A stretch of 64,000 nt of DNA from Dyadobacter pollutisoli (lineage in GTDB: Bacteria; Bacteroidota; Bacteroidia; Cytophagales; Spirosomataceae), in NCBI RefSeq assembly GCF_026625565.1, contig NZ_CP112998.1, positions 5,606,001 to 5,670,000 on the forward strand, given 5' to 3'. This document shows positions 9,293-17,496 of this stretch, piece after piece. The notes beneath the pieces were generated by a model. That model ran no database searches. It was not told the origin of the DNA and was given only the letters and a program-made list of their open reading frames with translations. The position numbers and the translations under genes were made by a program. Positions within the stretch are counted from its first letter, which is position 1. Each line of letters opens with the position of its first letter.

Positions 9293-9328
9293 AGCCACTT
9301 ACAGCGAAAGTTGTGAGTGGCTTTTTTC
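9293..9328 (+). terminator. intrinsic terminator of the tRNA gene
   Basis: A 13-bp stem (AGCCACTTACAGC with GTTGTGAGTGGCT, two G-U pairs) closes on a GAAA tetraloop and runs into TTTTTTC. It begins 11 bp after the tRNA. Confidence 0.85.
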
Positions 9329-9330
9329 TT

Positions 9331-9352
9331 AGGTCGAACATAGGTCGAACAT
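9331..9352 (+). repeat. tandem 11-bp direct repeat downstream of the tRNA
   Basis: Two exact copies of AGGTCGAACAT lie side by side, directly after the tRNA terminator. The position next to a tRNA 3' end and before a decayed segment could mark an old integration scar, but no integrase is present and the repeat is not a copy of the tRNA 3' end. Confidence 0.5.
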
Positions 9353-9681
9353 TTTTATCCATTTTGGTTAAGTTTTAATCGGTTCTACCATACCAGACTT
9401 CTTCAATTTCACGATTTTTTAACCATCCAATTGGTACTAATCCCCAAACTCCCCCTTGTCCTGCCAGGTGGCAATCATGATGTACCCCAAATTAATATAT
9501 AAATAAGTGATATATAGTAATATCGTCCAAGATAAGGTCGGAACTTTTGACATTTACTCAATTCCGGAAACTTGAACGGCTGACATGTGAACTATTTGTA
9601 ATGAGTGAAACTGGTGAGGTGTAGCCTATGCACATAAATGTCCAATATTTAACACGCTTAGTATTTAAAACTATTACGCCT
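9353..9681. other. AT-rich non-coding stretch, no gene recognised
   Basis: About 330 bp without a convincing gene. A short protein-like reading (FRKLERLTCELFVMSETGEV) near 9552-9625 on the plus strand ends at a stop and has no start, so it may be a relic that I cannot identify. Runs such as TAATATATAAATAAG give a low-complexity, horizontally acquired look. Confidence 0.4.
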
Positions 9682-9990
9682 ATGAAAAACTTTACATTCT
9701 CCTTGCTCATCCTGCTGACATTCAGTACCGGTGTATTCGCACAGAAACAAACTATCGCGCCCAATATATGACGGCGGGCGATGGAGCTACGGAGTATCTC
9801 TTGGCGGGGGCTTAAATGTGCTTGGCCTGCACCGCGCTCCTTGGAACTCGCCCAGATCGCGCAAATACAATATGATGGAAATCCGGCCAGAGGTGAAGTT
9901 TTACTGGCTGCGTCGCAAATACACCCGCATCGAAAACCCACAGGAGGTGAGTTACGATCCGTTCTTTGAGGGTGAAAACTTTTTAGGTTT
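9682..9990 (+). pseudogene. decayed exported protein, frameshifted and truncated
   Basis: An intact start and signal peptide (MKNFTFSLLILLTF...VFAQ) reads for only 29 codons to a TGA at 9769-9771. The next frame continues with protein-like sequence including YDGGRWSYGVSLGGGLNV and MEIRPEVKFYWLRR, which looks like beta-strands of a small outer-membrane barrel. It then dissolves at about 9990, where the regulatory elements of the next gene begin. I read this as a broken outer-membrane protein gene with at least one frameshift and a lost 3' end. Family not identified. Confidence 0.5.
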
Positions 9991-10008
9991 ATGTATAACC
10001 GAACAACT

Positions 10009-10026
10009 CCGTTCAATTTCGGACAC
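10009..10026 (+). promoter_or_regulatory. 18-bp palindromic site, copy 1 (putative activator site)
   Basis: CCGTTCAATTTCGGACAC matches the site at 24279-24296 at 15 of 18 positions, with shared core CCGT-Y-CAAT-W-Y-CGGACAC and inverted TCCG/CGGA halves. It ends 53 bp upstream of the sigma-54-like element at 10079. A weaker related half-site (AACCGAACAAC) lies just upstream, at about 9997-10007. Confidence 0.5.
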
Positions 10027-10078
10027 AAAACGGGTTAAAAATATCTTTAACTATTTGACTATCAGCCATTAACAAGAA

Positions 10079-10093
10079 TGGCACGAAAGTTGA
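10079..10093 (+). promoter_or_regulatory. sigma-54-like -24/-12 promoter element, copy 1
   Basis: TGGCACGAAAGTTGA has the exact -24 half TGGCACG and correct spacing to a TTG -12 half; the final -12 C of the canonical TTGC is A here. It is 33 bp upstream of the permease ATG. The same variant (TGGCACG-R-N3-TTGA) precedes the PadR-permease array at 24358. Confidence 0.5.
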
Positions 10094-10126
10094 GTACTTG
10101 ACTTGTCACCTATTCTTTCAGCAACT

Positions 10127-12565
10127 ATGTTTCGTAATTATCTCAAACTCGCATGGCGGCATTTGGCAAAGCAAAAAATGTACGCTTTCGTAAAAATCGG
10201 AGGCTTCGCTATTGGGATAGCGGCATGTTTTCTTATCGCTTTATTTATCCGGGATGAGCTAAGTTATGATCAGGATATTGTTAATAAGGATGATATTTTC
10301 AGGGTCCTTAATGACGAGCTCGCCGACGGAGATTGGGAAAAATACGTTTGGATGCCGGCTCCCTTTGCCAATGTTGTTAAAAACGAGTATCCCGAAGTGG
10401 AAAAAATAGGCAGATTCCTCAACAGCGAGCTATTTGGAGCAGGCCCTAATCAAATCAGACGCGTCGATAAACTACAAAATGTGTATGAGGAACGGTTCGT
10501 TTACATAGACCAGGATCTGCTTGAAATCTGGGGCTCAAAATGGTTGCAGGGCGATCCCGAACACGCATTGGATGACCCAAACAGCCTGGTGATCACAAAA
10601 TCTAAAGCGGATAAGTTTTTCCCGGGAGAGAATGCTCTGGGAAGGGCAATGATCATCAGTGATGATGTGGCTAAGCCAAGGAAAATCACTGGAGTGATCG
10701 CTGATTTTCCTAAAAATTTCCATGTAAATTTTGATTTTTTTATGACCATAGCCGGTGTGGTCTTTTACGAAGGCGAGCAAATGAATTGGCTGGCAACAAA
10801 TTATCATACTTATGTGCGGTTGAAGAAGGGTACGGATCTCGTAAAATTCGAGTCGAAACTTTCAGATATCACCCGGAAATATTACATCCCGCAAAAGAAG
10901 GCGAGCGGGCAACAGGTCGATGAGAATAAAATTGCTTCGGAACACCGTTACAAATTGCAGCCGATATCAGAGATATATCTGGGCTCAGCAGATGTTGGGG
11001 ATGGGTTAAGCCATGGAGATATGAGATTTATCTGGTTGTTTGGCAGTGTTGCCGGATTTATACTGTTACTGGCCTGTATCAATTTTGTGAACCTTTCTAC
11101 CGCCAAATCGGCCAATAGGGCGATTGAAGTGGGTCTCAGAAAAACGGTTGGTTCAGAGAGGAGCGGCCTTGTGAATCAATTTCTGACCGAGTCTCTATTG
11201 ATAAGCTTTATTTCTATCTCCCTTGGTGTTGTTTTGGCCTGGCTTTTACTTCCCCTTTTTAATACGCTTGCTGCCAAATCCCTTGTTTTTCCCATCACTG
11301 CTTGGTGGCTGGCGCCACTGCTGGTTATCAGCTCCTTGGTTATCGGAATTGTCGCGGGTCTTTATCCAGCGTTCTATTTGTCCGGCTTTAAGCCTATACA
11401 AATTCTGAAAGGACAATTGAGCAGAGGAAGCAAGGGCTCTGGGATCCGGAGCAGCCTGGTTGTGTTTCAGTTTACTACCTCAATTATACTCATCATAGGT
11501 ACTTTCGTGATTTACAGACAGGTAAACTTTATCCTGAATGCAAAAGTCGGTTACGACAGGGATCAGATCGTTCTTATTCACGGGGCAGGCACCCTGGACA
11601 AAAAAATAGATACTTTTAAAGATGAGATCAAAAAATTACCTCAGGTCAAAAATGCCTCAGTGAGCGATTATCTGCCCATTAAGGGAACAAAGCGTAATGG
11701 GAATGGTTTTTGGCAATTTGGTAAAACAAAGGAAAATGCTTCGGTGTCAGGGCAATTCTGGGTAGCCGATGAAAACTACATTGAAACACTCGGAATAAAA
11801 CTTATTGCAGGGCGTAACTTTTCCAGAGACAGAACCACAGATGCCAAGGCAGTGATCATTAACCAGAAGTTAGCGAAGGATTTGAACCTGAAAGATCCGG
11901 TAGGAAAGCACATTACGAATTGGTCCAATAGTGGCAATGATCTGGAGGTGATCGGAGTTGTTGAAGACTTCCATTACGAGTCACTAAAAGAAAATATCGA
12001 AGGGCTGTGCATACAATTGGGGATCAGCCCTGGTATTGTATCGGTAAAAGTGAATACCTCAGATATGAAAGGGGCATTGAAATCCATCACAGATGTATGG
12101 AATTCACAGGCACCTAATCAACCGATCAGGTATACGTTTATGGACCAGAGTTTTGCACAGATGTACGATGATGTCAACCGGATGGGTCTTATATTCACCA
12201 GCTTTGCTGTATTGGCAATAATTGTTGCTTGCTTGGGGTTGTTCGCTCTTTCAGCCTTTATGGTGGAACAGCGCAGCAAGGAGATCAGCATACGAAAAGT
12301 CTTGGGAGCTTCGGTCCGAAGCATTTTGTCGTTGCTTACCGGTAATTTCCTCATGCTCGTGCTTATCTCAGCAGTGATAGCGTCGCCGATCGGATGGTAT
12401 ATGATGCAAGAGTGGCTGCAGGATTACGAATACAAAATCACGATAACCTGGGACATTTTCGTTTTCGCCGGACTTGTCGCGGGATTTGTCGCAATCGTGA
12501 CAATCAGCTTTCAGGCCATTCGGGCGGCCCTGATAGACCCTGCCAAAGGTTTGCGGAGCGAATGA
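10127..12565 (+). CDS. FtsX/MacB-type ABC permease (no prefix domain)
   Basis: An 812-residue inner-membrane permease with the double MacB_PCD-FtsX layout of Bacteroidota: TM1 at about 20-42 (VKIGGFAIGIAACFLIALF), a periplasmic core domain, a three-TM FtsX block starting near residue 305 (LLACINFVNLSTAKSANR), a second periplasmic core domain, and a final FtsX block (ACLGLFALSAFMVEQRSKE). It ends with the family tail DPAKGLRSE. ATG 10127 (MFRNYLKLAW) aligns with the other permeases and is preferred over a TTG at 10103. No ATPase gene is adjacent. Substrate is unknown; relatives handle lipoproteins, antimicrobial peptides or cell-wall signals. It belongs to the same family as the six-gene array at 24744-40510 and shares its promoter architecture. 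Confidence 0.85.
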   Translation: MFRNYLKLAWRHLAKQKMYAFVKIGGFAIGIAACFLIALFIRDELSYDQDIVNKDDIFRVLNDELADGDWEKYVWMPAPFANVVKNEYPEVEKIGRFLNSELFGAGPNQIRRVDKLQNVYEERFVYIDQDLLEIWGSKWLQGDPEHALDDPNSLVITKSKADKFFPGENALGRAMIISDDVAKPRKITGVIADFPKNFHVNFDFFMTIAGVVFYEGEQMNWLATNYHTYVRLKKGTDLVKFESKLSDITRKYYIPQKKASGQQVDENKIASEHRYKLQPISEIYLGSADVGDGLSHGDMRFIWLFGSVAGFILLLACINFVNLSTAKSANRAIEVGLRKTVGSERSGLVNQFLTESLLISFISISLGVVLAWLLLPLFNTLAAKSLVFPITAWWLAPLLVISSLVIGIVAGLYPAFYLSGFKPIQILKGQLSRGSKGSGIRSSLVVFQFTTSIILIIGTFVIYRQVNFILNAKVGYDRDQIVLIHGAGTLDKKIDTFKDEIKKLPQVKNASVSDYLPIKGTKRNGNGFWQFGKTKENASVSGQFWVADENYIETLGIKLIAGRNFSRDRTTDAKAVIINQKLAKDLNLKDPVGKHITNWSNSGNDLEVIGVVEDFHYESLKENIEGLCIQLGISPGIVSVKVNTSDMKGALKSITDVWNSQAPNQPIRYTFMDQSFAQMYDDVNRMGLIFTSFAVLAIIVACLGLFALSAFMVEQRSKEISIRKVLGASVRSILSLLTGNFLMLVLISAVIASPIGWYMMQEWLQDYEYKITITWDIFVFAGLVAGFVAIVTISFQAIRAALIDPAKGLRSE

Positions 12566-12813
12566 ATGTTTCTTTACATTAACTTGCCCCGATTGCAATC
12601 GTGACGGCACAAGCTTTGCGTTTAAAACGCAAGTCGACAAGACCAGGAGGATCTTAGCAGCATTGAAGTCAAGCTCGTCGTCACTCATATGCAGCATCCA
12701 GTCAGACCCCAGAAATGATAATTCTGATTCCTTCGGTCTTTCCCAAGAATTGCCAAATCGGTTCCTACTTAGTATATACAAAACGAAATAAAGGAAGATT
12801 TCTATTGCAGATC
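12566..12813. other. non-coding stretch after the lone permease
   Basis: About 250 bp before the terminator at 12814. A minus-strand reading (about 12575-12781, with MSDDELDFNAAKILLVLS) looks mildly protein-like but runs on antisense into the permease gene and matches no family I recognise. No clear function. Confidence 0.35.
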
Positions 12814-12846
12814 GAGGGTGTCAAAAAGGCACCTTCTTTTGTTTTT
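12814..12846 (+). terminator. intrinsic terminator
   Basis: A 9-bp stem GAGGGTGTC/GGCACCTTC (12814-12822 and 12828-12836, with G-U pairs) around an AAAAA loop, followed by TTTTGTTTTT. It probably ends the transcript of the permease about 250 bp upstream. Confidence 0.65.
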
Positions 12847-12933
12847 ATCAACGGGGTTGGAAATTTATCTAGTTTGATAGCTCTAATCAATTGGGTGGAA
12901 ATTTTTTTTATAAAAATAATTTCCTCACCTTTA

Positions 12934-13162
12934 ATGGAAATTATTAGTGTGCAGATAAAAGCTGACGGGAGAGCTCATTGAAAAGTCAGATCCTACCACC
13001 AGCCGCAAAATAGTGAGAGTTGAAGAAAATCCTGAAAAGCTGGTTGTCTACTTCGAATCTTCACAAGGAGGTGAAACTATAATGGATCTGGCCAAAGTCG
13101 ATCACGATCATCTAAAAGGCACAGTGCACGACTTCGAGGCGACGGCTAAAAGACTTAAATAA
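12934..13162 (+). pseudogene. small conserved-looking protein gene with one frameshift
   Basis: ATG 12934 opens MEIISVQIKADG and then hits a stop at 12979. The +1 frame, entered at the AAAA run at 12957-12960, reads KLTGELIEKSDPTTSRK and continues with VYFESSQGGETIMDL to a TAA at 13160-13162. Removing one A gives a continuous protein of about 75 residues. The stop overlaps the ATG of the downstream TetR gene (TAATG), the coupling expected of a real gene in an operon. The frameshift could be genuine decay, programmed, or a sequencing error in the A run. Family not identified. Confidence 0.5.
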
Positions 13163-13776
13163 TGAAGGAAGAGATATTACAAAGATCGCTAGCGCTTTTT
13201 TTGAAGCATGGTATCAAAGAGATGTCCAATCAGAAGCTCGTCGACTGGCTTGGTATCTCTACTAAAACCATCTATAAATACTTCCAGAACAAAGAAGGGT
13301 TACTGGAAGAAGCCTTGTATTTATATCATGACACGCAATACGAGAAGCTCTTAAATCTTTCGAATGAGCAAAATGCCGCGTGCCATTTTTTTGACATTTG
13401 GCAAATTGCCGTTGAAATGGAGTATCAGATCAACCAATCGTTCTACAAGGAACTTGAATATTACTATCCGGAGCTCGCCAGGAAAGTTGAAAAAGTGATT
13501 GCGCCGAAGTTTGAAGCCCATTTTTTGGACGTCATCAATCGGGGATTAGCACAAGGTGCTTTTCGGAGTGATATCCTTCCCGAAGCTGCTTTACGAAGCG
13601 TATTTGCACTGCACCGTGCGTCCGTGGCGAGTGAATCTTTTACACGTCTCGGCCTTTCGGCCACAGACCTGCTGCTGCAAACAACCGCCAATTTCATCCG
13701 GGGCATGTGTACTGCAGATGGCCTGATAGCCCTGGAAGAGCACATTCAAACACTAACATTTTCCGAGTCGGCATAA
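13162..13776 (+). CDS. TetR/AcrR family transcriptional regulator
   Basis: A 204-residue regulator with an N-terminal helix-turn-helix (about residues 8-48; KLVDWLGISTKTIYKYFQNK) and a helical effector domain of the Bacteroidota type also seen in the TetR at 2343. The ATG overlaps the stop of the small upstream gene by one base. The secreted hydrolase-like gene follows after 37 bp in the same direction, so this regulator may control it. A pump gene is not adjacent. Confidence 0.82.
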   Translation: MKEEILQRSLALFLKHGIKEMSNQKLVDWLGISTKTIYKYFQNKEGLLEEALYLYHDTQYEKLLNLSNEQNAACHFFDIWQIAVEMEYQINQSFYKELEYYYPELARKVEKVIAPKFEAHFLDVINRGLAQGAFRSDILPEAALRSVFALHRASVASESFTRLGLSATDLLLQTTANFIRGMCTADGLIALEEHIQTLTFSESA

Positions 13777-13813
13777 AACAGGCTCGCTACCAAGAACCAT
13801 TAACCATACCAAT

Positions 13814-15988
13814 ATGCCTGCCAAAATTTTTCGCATCCTGTGGGTTTGTCTCCTGCTTACCCATGTAACGATTTCACATGCGCAAACCAGTTTACTGCCG
13901 CTGAGCGACAAGCTAGCAGAAAAATTCACTACCCAGGACACTTTGTTTGCATGGCCGTATGTAGACCTGGAAGAATGGCGGGACAAACCTGTTAGCCATC
14001 GCTATGTGCATGGTGGTTTTAAAGGCACAGGCGCCCGGTTCTCTTTATATTTCCCACCAAAGGAAAATTATCAGGGACGCTTTTTCCAGTACATTACGCC
14101 TTTCCCAGACAGTGAAAACCTTTCACAAGGAGCTTCCGGAGAAGAAGATAAAATAGGTTTTGCTATCACACACGGCTCTTATTTCATTGAAACAAATGGT
14201 GGCGGGCGCATCGATTTTGCTAAACCCGGTTCGAACGATCCGACCCTGGGTGCTTTTCGCGTAAATGCCGCTACTGCGCAATTTTCCAGAGTAATAGCCA
14301 ACCAGATTTACGACGGCAAACGCCCGTACGGCTACGCATTTGGAGGAAGCGGTGGTGCATACCGCACCGTCGGCAGCATTGAAAACACAAATGGTGTTTG
14401 GGATGGCGTGGTTCCATACGTGCTGGGTTCGCCTATGGCTATCCCCAATGTCTTCACTGTACGCATGCACGCCATGCGAATCTTGAAAGACAAATTCCCC
14501 GCAATTATTGACGCATTAGAGCCCGGGGGGAGCGGTGACATGTATGCCACATTGAATCAGGAAGAAAAGGAGGCACTTCTGGAAGTAACCAGCATGGGGT
14601 TCCCGCCAAAATCCTGGTTTGGGTATAAAAAGATGGGTATTCACGGTTTTTTGGTGCTGTACCAAGGTGTAGTTGGAGCAGATAAAAGCTATTTTGAAAA
14701 GGATTTCTGGAATACACCCGGTTATCTGGGCGCTAATCCAACCGCTTCATTAATCAAAGCCCGTATTCAGCAGCCAAGCCAGATAAAAGCGGGAATTGCG
14801 ATTGATGAAGCTGTGCGTTTAGAGTTGACGCAAGCTATGTCACCTACCGAGCGAGGAACCGCAGATGCAGCCTGGAAAGTCATCGGTGGTGTGGAAAAAT
14901 CTATGCCCGTTGCTTTTCAGTTGACAGATGCGTTACCTGACATCGAATTTCTGGGAGGCGATCTGCTCATATTAAGCGGCGCGGGTGCTGGAAAAGTCTT
15001 GCAGATAACCAAAATCCAAGGAGACAAAGTCGTACTGGGCCCTGCCGATGCGGCTGTGCTTGCCCAAATTAAACCCGGCGACCGGGTCCAGGTAGATAAT
15101 TCCAATTTCCTGGCCGTTCAGACTTTCCATCGTCATCAGATTCCTGGGAAAGAATATTATGTCTATGACCAGTTCCGTGACAAAGAGGGTAAGCCGATTT
15201 ATCCGCAGCGACAAATGCTACTTGGGCCCTTGTTTACCCGTGGAGCTGCCGGCGTGCTCCCAACTGGTAAGTTTACTGGTAAAATGATCTTGTTAGAGTC
15301 ACTTTGGGACCGGGAAGCTTTTCCCTGGCAGGCAGACTGGTATCGCTCGAAAGTACAAGACAATCTCGGTGACAAACTAAATGATCATTTCAGGCTTTGG
15401 TACACCGACCACGCGCTGCATGGAGATATCGCTGTTGAAGACGATCCGACCCGGACGGTCGGTTACCTGGGTGTATTGCAGCAGGCCCTGCTTGATTTGA
15501 GTGCCTGGGTTGAAAAAGACATCGCTCCCGCCGCGACCACAAGCTATACAATTGAAGATGGCCAGGTGATTGTACCCCAAACGGCAAATGAACGCAAAGG
15601 CATTCAACCTGTGGTTACTTTAATGGCCAATGGAGGCAAGCGAACTGAGATAAAGGCCGGCCAGTCAGTCACTTTTACGGCGGAAGTTGAGGTTCCTGAA
15701 AAGATGGGTCAGATCGTTGCCGCCGCCTGGAATTTCGAAGGTCTGCCAAAAGAAGTTGAAAAACGTTCCGGATGGAGCTTTGAAGATTCTGACGAATTCC
15801 CTGTTGCGGCTAAGATCTTCCCAGCAAATAAAACCGGTTCGAAGGCTACCATTAAGACGACGTACCAATTTTCGAAGCCAGGCACCTATTTCCCAACACT
15901 TCGGGTTGCCTCTCAGCGGGATGGTGATGGCAAGACCCCATACACCCGCATTCAAAATCTGGACCGTGTGCGGGTAGTGGTTAAATAG
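13814..15988 (+). CDS. secreted alpha/beta-hydrolase-like protein with C-terminal Ig/PKD-like domain
   Basis: A 724-residue exported protein. Signal peptide at about residues 1-23 (THVTISHAQ). A serine-nucleophile-elbow motif, FGGSGGAYRTVG, puts a candidate catalytic Ser at 179. A conserved-looking YITPFPDSENLSQG precedes it, and DHALHGD in the later part (near residue 535) could supply the acid/His pair. The last ~110 residues form a beta-rich domain (AGQSVTFTAEVEVPEKMGQI ... FSKPGTYFPTLRV) like a PKD/Ig fold. The tannase/feruloyl esterase group is one possible relative, but I do not recognise the family with confidence. It lies 37 bp after a TetR gene, which may regulate it. Confidence 0.7.
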   Translation: MPAKIFRILWVCLLLTHVTISHAQTSLLPLSDKLAEKFTTQDTLFAWPYVDLEEWRDKPVSHRYVHGGFKGTGARFSLYFPPKENYQGRFFQYITPFPDSENLSQGASGEEDKIGFAITHGSYFIETNGGGRIDFAKPGSNDPTLGAFRVNAATAQFSRVIANQIYDGKRPYGYAFGGSGGAYRTVGSIENTNGVWDGVVPYVLGSPMAIPNVFTVRMHAMRILKDKFPAIIDALEPGGSGDMYATLNQEEKEALLEVTSMGFPPKSWFGYKKMGIHGFLVLYQGVVGADKSYFEKDFWNTPGYLGANPTASLIKARIQQPSQIKAGIAIDEAVRLELTQAMSPTERGTADAAWKVIGGVEKSMPVAFQLTDALPDIEFLGGDLLILSGAGAGKVLQITKIQGDKVVLGPADAAVLAQIKPGDRVQVDNSNFLAVQTFHRHQIPGKEYYVYDQFRDKEGKPIYPQRQMLLGPLFTRGAAGVLPTGKFTGKMILLESLWDREAFPWQADWYRSKVQDNLGDKLNDHFRLWYTDHALHGDIAVEDDPTRTVGYLGVLQQALLDLSAWVEKDIAPAATTSYTIEDGQVIVPQTANERKGIQPVVTLMANGGKRTEIKAGQSVTFTAEVEVPEKMGQIVAAAWNFEGLPKEVEKRSGWSFEDSDEFPVAAKIFPANKTGSKATIKTTYQFSKPGTYFPTLRVASQRDGDGKTPYTRIQNLDRVRVVVK

Positions 15989-16014
15989 GAGCATGAAAAT
16001 CTTGATAGCGTTAA

Positions 16015-16158
16015 CTAATTCAAGCTTTGCTCTCTGAAAACATGTGGCGTTAATCCAACATTTCGTTTGAACAATCGCGAAAAGTAATTAGGGTCATCAA
16101 AACCAAGTAGGAAGGAAATTTCATTGATATTCAAATTACTCCCTTTCAGCATATTCAG
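16015..16158 (-). pseudogene. C-terminal relic of an AraC-family regulator
   Basis: The last 47 codons read as the second helix-turn-helix of an AraC protein (LNINEISFLLGFDDPNYFSR, then LFKRNVGLTPHVFR). The first helix-turn-helix and the whole sensor domain are missing. Upstream of this point the minus strand reads antisense to a DUF305-like fragment. It is a truncated remnant. Confidence 0.65.
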
Positions 16159-16176
16159 GCACACAACCAGAACCAA

Positions 16177-16287
16177 ATGATGACGCTCATGCATGATATG
16201 ATGGATGAAATGCATACCATGAAAGTCACGCAGGATCCCGACATTGATTACGCGACCATGATGAAAATGCACTATCCAGCGAAATGA
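16177..16287 (+). pseudogene. DUF305-like fragment
   Basis: A 36-codon Met/His-rich reading (MMTLMHDMMDEMHTMKV, then DIDYATMMKMHY) resembles the central part of DUF305 proteins, in which a Met/His-rich metal-binding helix precedes DFAxMMIxHH. It stops right after the first half of that motif and lacks a signal peptide. It abuts the AraC relic on the other strand, which suggests that a deletion joined two broken genes. Confidence 0.45.
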
Positions 16288-16448
16288 TGTACACATGCTG
16301 TGGACAGGTGCTTGCCTATTCCGACGTATTTACCAGATCCAGGCCATTCTGCTTCGTATAATTCGGATAGCTGACCACCAGTAGCTGCCGGAGGGGCTGC
16401 GGGTATCATTTTTGTAAATATGTCTGTCACTCAACAAACAGCGAAAAT

Positions 16449-16709
16449 ATGAAACGGTTAAATGTAAATTTGGCAATCATAACAATAGGTGCAGGCGTTT
16501 GGCTTTCGTCATGCGGAAGCACCAATGATCGAGAGAATGGTATAGAAGGCTCAGGAAGCAAAACTGAGACCACACCGAATGACAGTAGCGGGGCAGAAAG
16601 TAAGGCCGCGATGGGCACAAATGAGGACAACCAAGATGACTCACTGGGGTACCCAAGTAACCAATCAAATCTGAACGCCGACTCAACCAGAAAAAAACAC
16701 GATAAATAA
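16449..16709 (+). CDS. small lipoprotein, 86 aa, low complexity
   Basis: Signal peptide with lipobox (VWLSSC, Cys22), followed by about 65 residues rich in Ser, Asn, Asp, Glu and Gly with no predicted fold and a basic end (RKKHDK). Probably an envelope lipoprotein. A strong terminator follows at 16732. Function unknown. Confidence 0.65.
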   Translation: MKRLNVNLAIITIGAGVWLSSCGSTNDRENGIEGSGSKTETTPNDSSGAESKAAMGTNEDNQDDSLGYPSNQSNLNADSTRKKHDK

Positions 16710-16731
16710 CGGGCGAAACAACAAGCCACTA

Positions 16732-16772
16732 AAAGATAGGCCGTTCCAGATTTTGAGACGGCCTATCTTTTT
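16732..16772 (+). terminator. strong intrinsic terminator, possibly bidirectional
   Basis: A perfect 13-bp stem AAAGATAGGCCGT (16732-16744) / ACGGCCTATCTTT (16758-16770) followed by TT. The A-rich left flank lets it also serve the convergent minus-strand gene at 16827. Confidence 0.85.
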
Positions 16773-16826
16773 GAAACAGGTTGACTTTAGTCCTGAGCTC
16801 CATTGTCGCAGGTGGCTTTGACCCAA

Positions 16827-17351
16827 TCAGTTTCCTGCGGTGCCAGTTGTTTTTTCCGATAACAATCTCTTTGCCATTTCCAAATGGTGTTTCAAAGCCG
16901 GTATTTTAGAATCGGCCCACTTCCTGAAATCAGGATCCTGTCCTTTATTGGATTCCGTCTGAAACAACCCGATCGTTTCCTCGTGAGAAGCGATCATCAT
17001 ATTCATGTAAAGCATATCGAATTTCTCACCGCTCATTGCATTCAGGCTATCGTATTGTTGCTGCTTTGCGGCGCTGAGCCCGGTTGGGATGCTGATCTGC
17101 TTTTTCGCGGCCAGCGCTTTCAGTTCACCATTGACTTTGGTGTGATCGGTGATCATCGTTTTGCCAAAATCCCTGCATTTGGCCGAGGCAGCTTTTTTGG
17201 CGGCCAGCTCCCCCAGTTTCACTTCGAGCATTCCGCCGTCAGCAGCAGACATCACAAATTTTTTGTCGGGAGAATCAGTGTCGACACGGTTGGAAAAAGC
17301 CAGTAGCGCGGCAAGCAGCACGCACGTTGCTGATAGTAAAATCGCTTTCAT
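16827..17351 (-). CDS. DUF4142 family exported protein
   Basis: A 174-residue protein with a signal peptide (about 1-20) and a helical ferritin-like DUF4142 domain: FVMSAADGGMLEVKLGELA near residues 32-50, then CRDFGKTMITDHTKVNGEL and a C-terminal four-helix part ending WADSKIPALKHHLEMAKRLL. These are usually periplasmic or outer-membrane proteins of unknown function, often near stress genes. It converges on the small lipoprotein gene. Confidence 0.85.
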   Translation of the reverse strand: MKAILLSATCVLLAALLAFSNRVDTDSPDKKFVMSAADGGMLEVKLGELAAKKAASAKCRDFGKTMITDHTKVNGELKALAAKKQISIPTGLSAAKQQQYDSLNAMSGEKFDMLYMNMMIASHEETIGLFQTESNKGQDPDFRKWADSKIPALKHHLEMAKRLLSEKTTGTAGN

Positions 17352-17496
17352 TTCTGTTATAGCATTAAATGCGTTTTTGTTAAAAATCCAGCCGCTTTAA
17401 CTAAAAATCATGCCAGAAAGAAAGCGAGGGGCCTCATGTTCCTGATCATCGTCAATTTGTAAAACGAGCTAACCGGAGCCGATAAAAGCAACTAGC

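Noticed and set aside
9558..10028. 156-codon ORF on the minus strand
   Set aside because: Antisense to the decayed exported gene and the promoter region; composition is not protein-like.
16300..16440. Minus-strand reading VSYPNYTKQNGLDLVNTSE as a gene relic
   Set aside because: Protein-like but only about 20 codons and not assignable; no start.
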